NCBI RefSeq assembly: GCF_958979055.1
Contig: NC_084888.1
Location: 29,626,804-29,690,803 of the forward strand
Source: Alnus glutinosa
Taxonomy: Eukaryota; Streptophyta; Magnoliopsida; Fagales; Betulaceae
Direction: 5' to 3'
Length of the DNA stretch: 64,000 bases
The notes beneath the pieces are model-generated. The model did not search any database, had not been told where the DNA came from, and saw only the letters and a list, made by a program, of their open reading frames with translations. This document shows, piece after piece, positions 1 through 12,200 of the stretch. Position numbers and translations under genes: made by a program. Every line of letters begins with the position of its first letter. The first letter of the stretch is position 1.

Positions 1-335
1 AAAACACCCTTGCATAGGATAACAAAAAAACAAACAAAAAGACAAAAGGACCAAATGACAAAAAGACAAAATAAAATGGAAAAATCTGAAAAATGACCCA
101 CATTTGGCCGTGGGTCACTGCATCTTTTGGCTTTTGTTTTCTTCATAATTTTGGTTTTTTTTTTTTTTTTTTTTTTTGGGAATACTTTCATTTATTTCTT
201 ATGTATTTTTGTTTTTTTTTTCCCAAGTTGTCTTCTTTCTTCTTCTTCTTCTTCTTTTTTTTTTTTTTTTTCGGGTTTTTGAAAATTTTATCTTATACAT
301 GATATTTTTGTTATTTTGAGTTGTGGAACATTGCA
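1..335. other. AT-rich gene-free stretch
   Basis: Low-complexity DNA with several long poly(T) runs and a TTC repeat near 236-256. Reading frames here code only for phenylalanine runs and are not credible genes. No gene or element boundary is supported. Confidence 0.6.
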
Positions 336-346
336 ACCCTTTTGAT

Positions 347-383
<37 letters not shown>

Positions 384-463
384 GATAAGTAAATTATTTG
401 TTGATGTTGAGAGAAAAAAATTGGACCATTTCTCGATTTACTTGTGTCACCCTTCTGATAGTT
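336..463 (-). mobile_element. Short 5'-truncated LINE tail insertion with TSD
   Basis: A poly(T) tract is followed by AATGATAAGTAA, the same end signature seen in the two longer LINE copies of this window (10547 and 35972). It is bounded by 15-bp direct repeats ACCCTTTTGATAGTT (336-350) and ACCCTTCTGATAGTT (449-463), with one mismatch. The insert is only about 98 bp, so almost the whole element was lost at its 5' end. The minus orientation is taken from the poly(T) side. Confidence 0.6.
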
Positions 464-1088
464 AAGCATGATATATTGCTAAAATTAAAAGTTTAGTAAA
501 AGCATTAAAAATTGAGTAGTAATTTGAAAGGAATAAATATAATTCCCCTAAAAACTATTGAGCTACACATAGGAACTTGGCAAAGGATTAAAGGAAAGAG
601 CTCTTATCCATCCCTGCAGCCCTAATCAAGGTTAATACCCACATTGACAACTTAGAAGTTAAAATACTGATACCAAAACTCTTGGAAAAGATCAAAGTGC
701 GCAATAGGTTGTAATGCTTCTTTGAGCAGAGTGCACTCGATTTGGCAACGGACAATATATATGCAGATTAGACTCCAAAATTTTTCTATCTTTTGTCATG
801 AGGAATTCAAATTTACACAAGTTAAAACAATATAGTCTTTTCTCATTCAAAATGAATATTAAAAGAACATTGCAATTCATCTAGGAAAATGGAGAAGTAC
901 ATGGACACAAAGCCAAAAGTTGAATTTAAACAGACATAAGAAAACAACAAAAACTTTCATCACTTTCCTGAATGCTTCAATAATGTATAGAAACAAAGTA
1001 CAAAAAAAAAGGTTAGGATGCCAAAACTCTAAGAATCTCACAATAACAATTGCATTATCATATAGTACACAACACAATCATCTAGATG
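464..1088. other. 3' flank of URM1
   Basis: AT-rich sequence downstream of the URM1 stop codon on the minus strand. It presumably holds the URM1 3' UTR. No open frame or repeat structure is convincing here. Confidence 0.5.
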
Positions 1089-2509
1089 CTATCCACCATG
1101 CAATGTTGAAATGAAAACCACCACATCCTTCTCTTCTAGGGTTGTATCAAGCTGCCCACTTAGCTCCCAATCACAATCATTCACAAGGACCAGAACACCA
1201 GGTCTCCTGCAAGACAAGAAAACCGCTACATGTTAACAAGGATGTTATGATGATAGATCACATTGGTCATCTTATGACTTCCACACTCGATTGTGTTTGG
1301 TTGGTCGAGGATGCAATTTTCTCCAGATATTCACCTTTTTCACCTTACCAATCTTCTTCTCCTTAAAAGTGTTATTAATCACTAAACTAGCAATTATTAG
1401 AATTGCATAATCTAGGAGTGTATGTGCACAGTCACCTTCAAAATGAAAAATTAGAAGCTGATTTAAACTTACACAGAGTCTCCTTTCATGAACATCTCAG
1501 GCCTCTCCTTGATCAAATTGTTTCGGACCCAACAGAGCAACTCTTTCATGGTTAACTGACACACACAAAGAAAAACATATTGTTGCTAACCACATATATT
1601 AAAAAGCATATCTCACATTTTATGCTTTTCTGGAATCATTTGTTAGAAGTAGAAATTTACCTTCTCTGCACCATTTTGTACATCAACATCGACATTATGG
1701 ACCTTTACAGAGTCACAAAGAAGCTCTAATCCCCCACTGCCAAGACAGTAACATTGCATCCACATAAGAAATAAGGTGTACAGAAAGATTAAAAGTATCC
1801 AATCATGTACAGTGTAATAATGAACATGATAAAAAAAATAAAATCATGTTCATTAAAGGATGCCAATATGAAACTTAACCCACTACAGTCCAGCAGCACT
1901 TGAAAAATCTCTAATAAAAATAAAATTTAAATTTTTTTTTTTTTTAAAAAAAAAAAGCCTCAATAAGAGAGCCAGATCAAAGAACCCACATCTTTTACTA
2001 AACACAAACACGAAAATACATGAGCGCACCCATCAAAAGTACAAACCAGCAACAGTAATTGAATAAAAACAGTAAACTCTACTGATGAATTCATTCCAAG
2101 TTGCTTGTATTTATCATGGTTGCTTTAACTTATTAAGGGTAATTGATGGAGGTATCAAGGCCTTTTCGTTCCCCTTTTCATTCCAATATTGAAAATTCTG
2201 AGGTTAAAGAATTCAGTTTCGTTTATTACCAACGTTTTCTCAGCAATCAGACAACCAAGAAGCAATAATAAAATTGAAACAAAAAGTAAAATAAACAGAA
2301 CCGGATTCAAATGTCACATGTCCATTATCTCACAGAGTTCCAATCAATAAATCCAACAAGAAACAATTAATCACCTTCGTAACTACATACAGACATATAA
2401 AATTAACTTTTAAGTTTCCGAAATCAAAGGAAGTGAAAAACAAAACAAAACAAAAGGCAGAGCAGGGGATTGAAATAAAAACATACCCGAATTCGAGTGT
2501 CAATTGCAT
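1089..2509 (-). CDS. URM1: Ubiquitin-related modifier 1 (URM1), 4 exons
   Basis: URM1 is a ubiquitin-fold sulfur carrier. Its C-terminal Gly-Gly is thiocarboxylated by an MOCS3/CNX5-type E1, and it donates sulfur for 2-thiolation of wobble uridine in cytosolic tRNAs. It can also be attached to proteins. Exons on the minus strand are 2509-2487, 1736-1661, 1555-1473 and 1206-1089. All junctions are GT..AG, and together they make 300 nt, or 99 aa plus stop. The start [14 protein letters not shown], the core [16 protein letters not shown] and the end ISTLHGG are family hallmarks, and the length is normal for the family. The frame is intact, so the gene looks functional. The next gene, PEX16, is divergently oriented 3.8 kb away, with transposons between them. 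The identification is near certain from the motif content and terminal GG. Confidence 0.96.
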
Positions 2510-3490
2510 TATTTGTGAAAGAATTCGAAACCCTAAGAGAGAGAGAGAGATTCAATGGGATTTGCGCTCACTGTGCGTTTTGGGATGACACGGAATCGTT
2601 TAGTAGAACTTCTGTACATGTTTTCTTTTTAGTGCATGATAGCCGATAGGATTTACGATTTACTTTTTTAAAAAATTACATTTTAACCCCTCACATTACC
2701 ACTTATTTTGCAGTTAACCATACAAATTATCAACACTTCGACTTCAACCCCTTAAACTACTAAAACCTTTGAAAAATACTTTATTTGGCGAAATATTTCT
2801 ATATTACCCCTGCCACATGTCATTTTTCAATTATATTTTTATAAAATAAAAAAAAATAGTAAACCAAAAAAAACTTAAATTTTATTTTTTATTATTTTTA
2901 AAAAAGAAAAAGAAAAAGAAAAATGGGGTGGCCGAGCCCCACCCCCTGGGCCATTGGGGGTAGTCGCACAGTCAACCCCAGGTGTCGGGAGGTGGCTACG
3001 CTGCTACCCTTAGTGGCCGGGGATGGCCGCATGACTACTCCTAGTGGCCCGGAGGTGGCCCGAAAGCCACCCCTATGGGGTCGGTGGATGGCCACCCGCC
3101 ACCCCCTCCCCAAGGGTTTCTATTTTTTTGAAAAATATAATAAAATAAAATTTTAATAAAAAAATAATAATAATATTTGTCTATTCTAAATGAGAAATAC
3201 TTTATTATATTTTGATTTTCTTCCATTTAAAATTAACTATTGGATTTGTTTGATCCACACGTGGGTCTTGTGTGGGTCATATAGATCCAATGATTATTGA
3301 AGGATGGAAGAAATACCCAAGTGTACTATATAGCGTATGTGATTCTAAATACTCAACTCTCATTACATTGGGTCAATGTGGCAATGCCATAATCTTTTGA
3401 TTTTTTTTTTCTTCTTTTAAAAAATAATAAAATAAAAAGATTAATCAAATGATTGATGTACACCGCCAAATCGTCTTCAATAAAAATAAA
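2510..3490. other. URM1 5' region followed by a degraded repeat
   Basis: Just upstream of the URM1 start is a GA microsatellite (about 2537-2550, CT-rich on the gene strand), probably in the 5' UTR. From about 2665 to 3140 the sequence resembles the long-TIR MULE-like elements further right: an AT-rich arm, then a GC-rich core with GGGGTGGCC units (2923-3115). The matching second arm is not visible, so it looks like a half or decayed element. No gene is seen. Confidence 0.45.
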
Positions 3491-4210
3491 GGGAAAAAAT
3501 GCAAAATTGGTCTATGTGGTTAACCTAATTTACCAATCACTCCATCTAGTATAAAAATTAACTGAGAGGTCCCTGTGGTAGGCGAAATTGACAAATTACT
3601 CCATAAAGTTAATTTATGTCCACTAACTTAATAAAAACCATTAGGTTACCACTTCATACCTAATAAAAACGCAACACGTGTCACGTTTAAAAAATATATA
3701 TATATTAAAAATTAAAAACCAAAAAAAATTAAAACTCAAAATATTATTATTTTAAAAAAGAAGAAAAAAAATGGGGGAGGGGGGGGGGTGGGGTTCTTGC
3801 GTGCCACCCTTAGCCTATGGGGTGGCCCTTGAGCCACTCCAAATGGAGCTAGAGTTGGCACCAGCCATTTTTAAGGGTGGCTCGCAGGCTATCCCTTCCC
3901 AAAGGGGCTGGCTGCTACCTTCAAATCCCTTCTCTACTCCTTTTTTTTTTTTTTTTCTCATTTTTTTTTTTAAAAATGAAAATAATATTTTTAATTTTTA
4001 ATTTTTTTTTTATTAAGAGTGACACATATTGCACTTTTATTGGTCTTGATGTGGCAATTTATCAGTTTCTGTCAAGTAGTAGATGAAAATTGACTTAAAG
4101 AGTTAAATGAATAATTTGTCAATTTCACCTTTCACATGAACCTCTTAGTTAATTTTTATACGACAATAAATGATTTGTAAATTAGGCTAGACCAATTTTA
4201 CATATTTTCC
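3491..4210. mobile_element. MULE-like MITE with long inverted repeats and GGGTGGC core
   Basis: The left arm starts GGGAAAAAATGCAAAATTGG. The right arm, read on the minus strand, starts GGAAAATATGTAAAATTGG. The arms match with many substitutions over roughly 170 bp, so this is an old copy. The centre (about 3771-3920) is GC-rich with GGGTGGC units. Flanks are A-rich, so a 9-bp target duplication is plausible but not diagnostic. No transposase is encoded. Confidence 0.65.
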
Positions 4211-4306
4211 AAAAAAAAAAAAATTGCATTAATTAAATCCTAGGATTAACCTTACTAAAAAAAAAAAATAAAATAAAACTCATCGTCTCCAATCCAACAA
4301 AGAAAG

Positions 4307-4343
<37 letters not shown>

Positions 4344-4350
4344 GATGTGT

Positions 4351-4496
4351 TATTCCTACATCATATTATTTTACATCAATTCTACATCAAGACACATAGG
4401 GTGTGAGACTCATGCATATAGGACTCATGTGCATGGGTCCCACACCTAATGTGTTTTGGTGTAGAATTAATGTAGGGTAATGTGATGTAGAAAAAT
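4351..4496. mobile_element. Foldback MITE (imperfect palindrome)
   Basis: The left arm contains CATCAATTCTACATCAAGACAC. The right arm, reverse complemented, contains CATTAATTCTACACCAAAACAC, so the segment can fold on itself over about 60 bp per arm. It is non-coding, and the exact ends and target duplication are unclear because a second foldback element abuts it. Confidence 0.55.
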
Positions 4497-4640
4497 GGAT
4501 TTGATTCTTGTATAACACCAATACAACAACTGCACAACAACCCCTCACATGAGGATGGGCCCCAGTATGTGAGACCCACCCTCATGTGAGGGATTGTTGT
4601 ACCGTTATTGTATTGGTGTTGTAAATCTAACATTTTCCGT
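4496..4640. mobile_element. Foldback MITE next to the previous one
   Basis: The left arm ACACCAATACAACAACTG pairs with the right arm, whose reverse complement reads ACACCAATACAATAACGG. Pairing continues through CCCTCACATGAGG on both sides of a GGGCCC-containing loop. It is non-coding, and boundaries are approximate. Confidence 0.55.
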
Positions 4641-4714
4641 AGAAAAATTATTTACCACTAATATATATATATATAAGTTGGGTGTGTTCAGTTTTTTTTT
4701 TTTTTTAAAAAAAA

Positions 4715-5787
4715 TGGATAATTGCACCGGAGGTCCCTGTGGTATACCATAATTATTTTTCACTCCCTATGGTTTAAAAAGTTCACTGGAGGTCCTCGTG
4801 ATATGCAATAATTACAAATCGATCCCTGGCGTCAAATTCTGTTAAAATTTTTAACAGATTCCGTCAAATGCCACGTCAGCGCCACGTGTCGCCAATAAGA
4901 TGGCGACACGTGTCTATCGTAATAAAAAATATAAATTTATTAAAAAATAAATAAAAATACTTATTTTTTTATAAAAAAAATTCAAAAAAAAAAACAAAAA
5001 AAAAAAGAAGCTGAAGGGGTGGCCCAGCCACCCCTTTGGGGGTGGCCTGGCCGCCCCCAGCCACTGGGGGTGGCCGCGCGCCACCCCCAGTGGCTGCAGG
5101 GGGTGGCGCGCGGCCACCCCCAGTGGCCGGGGGTGGCGCGCGGCCACCCCCAAGGCCCAGGGGGTGGCCTTCGGGCCACCCCTAGATCTACTAAGGGTGG
5201 CCCGATGGCCACCCCCGGCCACTGGGGGTGGCCGCGCGCCACCCCAGGTGGCCTCTGGGGGTGGTGCGCGGCCACCCCCAGTGGCCGGGGGTGGCCATCG
5301 GGCCACCCTTAGAAGATCTAGGGGTGGCCCGAAGGCCACCCCCAATGGCCTGGGGGTGGCCGCGCGCCACCCCCGGCCACTGGGGGTGGCCGCGCGCCAC
5401 CGCCGGCGGCCTCTGGGGGTGGCGCGCGGCCACCCCCATGGGCTGTTGGTGGCCTGGCCACCCCTTTCCCATTTTTGTTTTTTTCTTTTTTTTTTTGTTT
5501 TTTGTTTTTTTTTTTTAAAAAAAATAAGTATTTTTTATTTATTTTTTAATAAATTTATATTATTTTATTAAAATTAGACATGTCAGCGCCACGTGTCACC
5601 AATAAGATGACGACACGTGGCGCTGACGTTGCATTTGACGGAATCTGTTAAAAATTTTAACAGAATTTGACGCCAGGGATCGATTTGTAATTATTGCATA
5701 TCACGAGGACCTCCAGTGAACTTTTTAAACCATAGGGAGTGAAAAATAATTATGGTATACCACAGGGACCTCCGGTGCAATTATCCC
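4715..5787. mobile_element. Young MULE-type MITE with ~200-bp TIRs and palindromic GC minisatellite
   Basis: The element begins TGGATAATTGCACCGGAGG and ends with the complementary CCTCCGGTGCAATTATCCC. The first ~155 bp of the two arms look identical apart from the outermost base. The 9-bp duplications TAAAAAAAA lie at 4706-4714 and 5788-5796, as expected for Mutator-type transposition. The arms also contain CACGTGTC/GACACGTG motifs. The core (about 5019-5465) is a very GC-rich array of self-complementary units such as GGGGGTGGC and GCGCGCCACCCCC. Because the core is palindromic, long frames rich in Gly, Trp, Pro and Arg appear on both strands, and these are artefacts. No transposase is encoded, so it would depend on an autonomous MULE elsewhere. 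Confidence 0.85.
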
Positions 5788-5796
5788 TAAAAAAAA

Positions 5797-6284
5797 CACT
5801 GCAAACACCCAAACGGGCCAAACCCGTTTCTGGTATGGATCTTGTGTAGTCCGTATCTATTGCAGGAAGTGTAGGATCATCCAATAAAACCAATAGCATT
5901 TCACAATATGTGGGCCTGGATCACACTAAACCCGGTATAGCATCAAACGGTCAGAAACGTTTACAATCCGAACTTAGCAAATTGACAAAAGCTCCACCGC
6001 ACCACCGCCGTCAGTGCGTCACTCTCTTTCATTTCTCTTTCCTCACTCTACAACTTCTCCCCTCGTAAGCTGGACTTTGATCTCAGTACCTCAAAAATCT
6101 AACCCTAACGTGGAAATTACCAGAAAGGGCTTCACTTTTGGCGTGTATGGGCTTCTGGCCTTCTGGGTCAATGGGCAGAGATTGAGTATGAGGAAGGTTG
6201 GTGGTGGTGCTAGCTCAGCGAGTCAGGCTTTGAGTTCGCACTCGGTGCTGTGAATTTGTTGTTTCTGATAAGTTTTGTGAAGCT
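5797..6284 (+). promoter_or_regulatory. PEX16 promoter and 5' UTR region
   Basis: This is the sequence between the MULE-type MITE and the PEX16 start codon. It holds a GGGCCTGG motif near 5911 and CT-rich, CACCACCGCCG-type sequence near 6000, typical of a plant 5' UTR. No clear TATA box is seen. The MITE end lies about 500 bp upstream of the ATG and could bring in regulatory motifs. Confidence 0.4.
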
Positions 6285-9200
6285 ATGGAGTCTTATAAGA
6301 GGTGGATCAGGCGGAACAAGGACTATGTGCACTCCTTGGAGTCTATGGCCAATGTGAGCCCCTCTGAATTTCTTGTAGTTTCATTCTTTTTGTTTGGTCA
6401 TTTGTTAGATAAAAATTAATGGAGTTCTATGATTTTCATTGGTATTGGATTGTTTGTTGTGTTTGGCATTCTCTGGGTTATCCTTATGCTTCTCTGTGAT
6501 TTCCATGGTAGCTCGAAAATTGAAATTTTTTTTAGTAGAAAGTAATTCTTTCAAGTGTATTTGGATATCAAAATGATACTAATTCTTTTAGGTGTTTGGG
6601 TATCAAATTGAAGTTATCTCATGTAGGAAACAACTATTTTTCATGCTAGATAATACATTTTTATCAGTCAATCTCTAATCTCATGTGCTTTAATATACTG
6701 TCTGGCTTTGGGGGGCTGTCCTTATAACGTTTGTGTGTCATATTATGGTAGCTCAACGATGGTTACAAAGTGAAGAAAGCACTTTACCGTAAACTGTTCT
6801 TGTGTTGTTGTAAAGTTATGGGTTTGTAGAAACGACAGTCAAGGAGGTCTAAAGCTTCATTTACTGCATTTGTTTATGTGATTGATTTGCTGAGGCTAAG
6901 CACAAGGTCTTGAAAAAGGGTCCTTAGTGTTACGTTTTTTTATTGGCCTATTTGGTGTCCAAAACAAGTGCCTTCGTATTTTGTGGCATTGAGTAGATTT
7001 GGACCGAGGATTTGGGTTGAAGATTACTCAAGAAAATCAAGTACAAAAAGTTGTATTGGCAAACTCTTCTGCAGATGTCCGGATAGGACCTTGGCAGAGA
7101 GTTTGTGCGCTGTTCTGTGTGCGCACGTCGGACAGGATGTCAGACAGAAACTTTCGTGTGTGATGACTCGTGCACTCATGTTCGGACATGGTGAGTTACA
7201 AAGAGTTATGTGCGATGATGTCTGGATAGGAGGCTATTATAAGGCATAACATCCTAAGCATGTTCGGACACCTTAATAACATGTCCGGACAGCGCCACAG
7301 AAAACCTAAATCGACTTTAGGTTTCAAGGCTGATTTTTATGAGTCTATTTAAGGACTTTGAAGGCACGATTTTTTGAGAGCTAAGCAGCACTATTCACTT
7401 CTTTCTTCCCTTTTTTTTTTTTTTTTTTTTTAAGTGCTAAGCAGCACATTTCACTTTTGATATTTTTTTTCTAAACACTGAATGCTTAGCATTGTTTTGT
7501 GTGCCAAGAGATATTGATGGTATGAGCTTAGAAGTCTTTCTCTTGGAGTATTCAAACCACGTTGTTGTTCTACATCAACAAACTAATTGAAGTCTACCGG
7601 TGGGTCGGTAAGGAGATCGAAAAGAAAGGTTGGTCAGTGAGGGGCTAGAGTTGCTGTGGGCAAGAGGCAAGTGAGGAGCTTGTCTGCGCATAGATTGTCT
7701 TAGACATTACAAAGGGTAGTAAGTGTACTATACATGTGTATTGAATCTTTCTTAGTGTTGATTTCTTGGGTTTGGTTGCCCTGTAGTTGTTTTACCTTTG
7801 AGTTGCTCAAAGGGTTTCCTCTTTGTCAACAAAATCTTGGTGTGTTGATGTGTGGATGTTTTTATGCATCCTTGGGTGGTTTGGTATGTCTATTTGCTGC
7901 ATAATTGGTTATTGTGAACGTTGGGGTCTAAATTACGTGTCTCAGTTAGTTATCTAAATTGAAGCCATAGATCTGGATGTGAAGGCACCTAATATAATCT
8001 TGGACAAAGAGGGAATTAAGTCAGTCCTCATTGTTATTACGCTACTAAACCTTGAGCCTCAATTTGTGTCAGCTCAGGTGTTGAGCAAGAAAGCTAGGGC
8101 AGTGGGAAGATCATTGTTTACTGTCAGAAGAGAGAATCTTCTACCCGTGGATAGGTGTTGAATCCCGTGCTACAGCAAAGGTTTCAGAATGTAGCTACAT
8201 GATGAATTTATAAGAAATCTGAGGAATCTAGTTATAGTGATTCTACTAGCCTTAAGCACCCAAAACCAAGCCGTAAAAGATTCCTAGGTAAATTGATTTA
8301 GTAGGTTTGAGGGGGTACTCACAGCCTATAAAGGAGGATGGGTGTGCCCATGGGATAAGGAAAAGAGGCAACCAAAAGGGAGAAACGAAAAACAGTTGTT
8401 ATAACCTAAAAAAGTAGTTACAGTGGCTGGCAGCATTAAAGGAAGTGCTGTGAAGCAGAGAGCTGATTCAGGAGAGACTGGTAATAGAGGGGGGAAGGAA
8501 AATGATAAAAGCAATGAGATTCAGCTAGAAGCTCTTGTTGAGGGTGATTTAAATTTGTTAGAATTGGCTATAGCAGATATCACTAAGTGGATTAAATTCA
8601 AGAGGGAGCAGAAGAGTAACAGAAGGGAAAACAAGATGACTTGAGGGGCCTGTTGAATAAGGAGGGTTTGCAAGTTAGAGTTTTATGATATTCATCAATA
8701 TACTGAGAAATATGTTTAGACTCTAGAGGGTAGTCTATGTGGGCTGTTGGGGATCCGGAGTTGATTAATTATGTAATGTGTTAGTTTTGTTGCCGATTGT
8801 GTTTTCATTGTGTACGTATTTGCACTTTTTGCTTTTGTTCATTGTATTTCAACTCATCATTTACTTTAAAATTTGTTAGTATATTAATTAAATTATTAAA
8901 GCTACTATTTTCTATCAATTAAAACTTTTTAGACAACTAGTGATTTAACATAGCATTAGATATTCCATAGTTTACTTCTCATTTTTGTTAAATATTCTAC
9001 GTGTTATGTCTCACTTGTTTGAGGGAGAGTTTGAATTCACGTGTGAGAGAGTATTTGAATATTTATTAAACGATTAAGTTCTCCCTTTTCTATTGTTGTG
9101 AGTGTACGTGTGAGTGTTGTGTCCCACATTGAGAAAAAATAAAGAAAGTGAATAGTTAATATACCTAAGTGGACCCAAGCCCGTTAGCTTAAGCTTTTGG

Positions 9201-12200
9201 GCTAGAGTGGTATCCAAATTTGTATATTAATGTACTCATGATTGACTCCCTAGGTGATTCTCCCCCTAATAATTGGTATCAAAGCTGTGGTTCAACTTTG
9301 AACGAGTATCTTGGTTTTTGACGCGTTTGTAAAGAGTGCTCTCGGAGAAAAGTTGCGTGCAATTGGTTCCAACTCTTGTATGTGTGACACTCTTAGATTT
9401 GTAAGGACTCACCTGCAAGGGGGAGTTGGATCAATGTGGTAGAGACTCACAAGTGAGAGAGATATTTGTTGTGAGTGCACATGTGAGTGTTTTTTTTTTT
9501 TTGATAAGTAATTTCAAATTCAACAATAGTGCATGTGTGAGTGTTGTGTCCCATATTGAGAAAAAATAAAGAAAATGAGTAGTTAATATACTTAAGTGGA
9601 CCCAAGCCCATTAGATTGAGCTCTTAGGCTAGAGTGGTATCCAAATCTGTATATTAATGTACTCATGGTTGACTCCCTAGGTGATTTTCCCCCTAATAAT
9701 TGGTATCAGAGCTATGGTTCAACTTTGAACGAGCATCTTGGTTTTTGACGCGTTTGTAAAGAGTGCTCTCGGAGAAAAGTTGCGCGCAATTGGTTCAACT
9801 CTTGTATGTGTGACACTTGTGGATTTGTAAGGACTCACCTGCAAGAGGGAGTTGGATCAATGTGGTAGAGACTCACAAGTGAGAGGGATATTTGTTGTGA
9901 GTGCACGTGTGAGTGTTGTGTCCCATATTGAGAAAAAATAAAGAAAATGAGTAGTTAATATACTTAAGTGGACCCAAGCCCATTAGATTAAGCTTTTAGG
10001 CTAGAGTGGTTTCCAAATATGTATATTAATGTATTCTTGGTGGACTCCCTAGGTGATTCTCCCCCTAACATCTATCAGTTTAAGTTTTTGGGACAATTGA
10101 TAATTTAACGAAAATTAAACAACAAAGTTATGTGGATTCCTTAGAGACTCTAGTTAATAAGCCATTTAAACTGTGTGTAAACTCATTTCACCATTGGAGA
10201 TATGTACCAATTGACCTATATCTCTGCCAAATTATTGATTATTTTGATGTGTTCTTGAAGTCTCATGTCATCCATGGTTGTTAATAAATGTAGAAAGCTA
10301 TATAAATGTATAAAGATCTTGCTCTGTATTTAGTTTCTGGAGTATTGTTTTTTTATCTGGGTGTTGAAAATATTTTGCAGGGATTGACATGGCTTCTTCC
10401 TGAACGGTTTTCGGATTCAGAGATAGGACCAGAAGCAGGTTTTGTGAAATTTTGGTAACCTATGGCGTCTTGTTTCAGTAGAAATTGATAGGGATTTTTT
10501 TTCTTCCCTCCCTTTGAAGTTATTATTAGTTTGGTTGCTGAGAACTTTTTTTTGATAAGTAATAAGTTGGTCTTATTAAAAGCGTAAGGCGCCCCTCAAT
10601 ACACCGGCAATATACAAGAGAACACACCTAGCTAGAAAGTGATAAACGAACAAGAAATTCATCAAAGGTAAACGACAACGGTGACACAAAAGCCACTGTC
10701 CAAAGATACAACGTATGAAAAAAAGAAGCTAAAATATCCTCCGAGGATCTCTCCAAATCCTCAAAATACCTATCATTTCTTTCCTTTCAAACACACCAGA
10801 GAATGCATGTCGGCACCATCTTCCAAATAACAGCACTCTTCGGCCTACCAGCCGTCCACCAACACGCAAACAAGTCAAGGACTCTCAGAGGCATAACCCA
10901 AGACAGACCAAAACGAGAAAAAATAGCACTCCACATAGCGTATGCAACATCGCAGTGAAGGAGAAGATGATCCACTGATTCCCTGCTTCTTTTGCACATG
11001 CAACATCTATCCACCACAATGACATGCATTTTCCTGAGGTTATCCCCCGTTAGGATCTTGCCTAGAGCCGCAGACCACGCAAAAAAAGTCGCCCGCGGAG
11101 GAGCCTGAGTCCGCCATACACTCTTCCAAGGAAAGTGACTTCTCACATCGCAAGCCAGAGAGCTAAAGAAAGACCCAACCTTGAACAAACCTTTTTCGGA
11201 AGGGATCCACCACAATTTGTCTTCACTACCTCTATTAAAACTGACCGAGTGCAATACCTGGAAAAACGCAGCGAAGGTATCCACTTCCCAATCATGCGCT
11301 TCTCTGAAAAAGCGCACGCTCCACTGATTGAAGCCACCCACAAGCTCCACATTATCCGCAACTGAAGCATCCTTCGCACGAGCAATTCCAAATAAAACAG
11401 GAAAAGCTTCCTTAAGAGTTGAGTTCCCACACCACAAATCATGCCAAAATTTTGTTCTAGCCCCACCTCCCACCTCAAATCTAGAGAATCCTACAAAATT
11501 CTTCCACCCTTTCCTGATGTTCTTCCACAACCCAACCCCAAAAGTACCTGTAGGCTCTAGGGAGCACCAACCTCCCCATAAACTTCCAAACTTGGAATCC
11601 ACCGCTATTCTCCACCAAGCTTCCCTCTCAATCCCATAACGCCACAGCCATTTGCCTAATAGAGCCTTGTTAAACACCACCAGATTTCTAATACCCAACC
11701 CGCCTTCTGAAACTGGAGTGCACACTTTAGACCATTTCACCAAATGATACTTGAACTCATCACCAATTCCTCCCCAAAGGAAGGTTGCTGAGAACTAAGA
11801 AGGAATAGAGACAAAAGTAAAAATTTGGCATTTGTGGTTTATATCTTTTTGGAAAAGAGAATTTAATTTGGCCCACATATTTCTACTCTGTTGTTTGTTT
11901 CTTCAGTCTGCATGTAATGCAAAATCATAGAATTAAATTTATTTCTTTCGTTTTTCTTTCCAATTGGACCTGTGATTGGTTTGCCTGTTCAATTTATATT
12001 TATGATTCTATTTTTTTTATTTTTTTTTTCCTATGTGCAATGTACTAATTGGTGCTTTTCCCAACAATTTGGTGATATTCTGCAGTAACTACTATATTGG
12101 GCATAATCACTGCTATCAATGAACATATTATTGATACAGCTCCTACTCAGATGCAAACAGGCTCCGTGGAGCCTTATTCATTTCCTTATTCATTATGCAT

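Noticed and set aside
93..302. Frame of 69 codons at the left edge
   Set aside because: Consists largely of phenylalanine from poly(T) and starts in low-complexity DNA.
4914..5571. Several long frames on both strands coding Gly/Trp/Pro/Arg-rich repeats
   Set aside because: They result from the palindromic GC minisatellite in the MITE core. Every frame on both strands is open, and no start context or domain exists.
11135..11639. Plus-strand frames in PEX16 intron 2
   Set aside because: Antisense shadows of the LINE ORF2 fragment.
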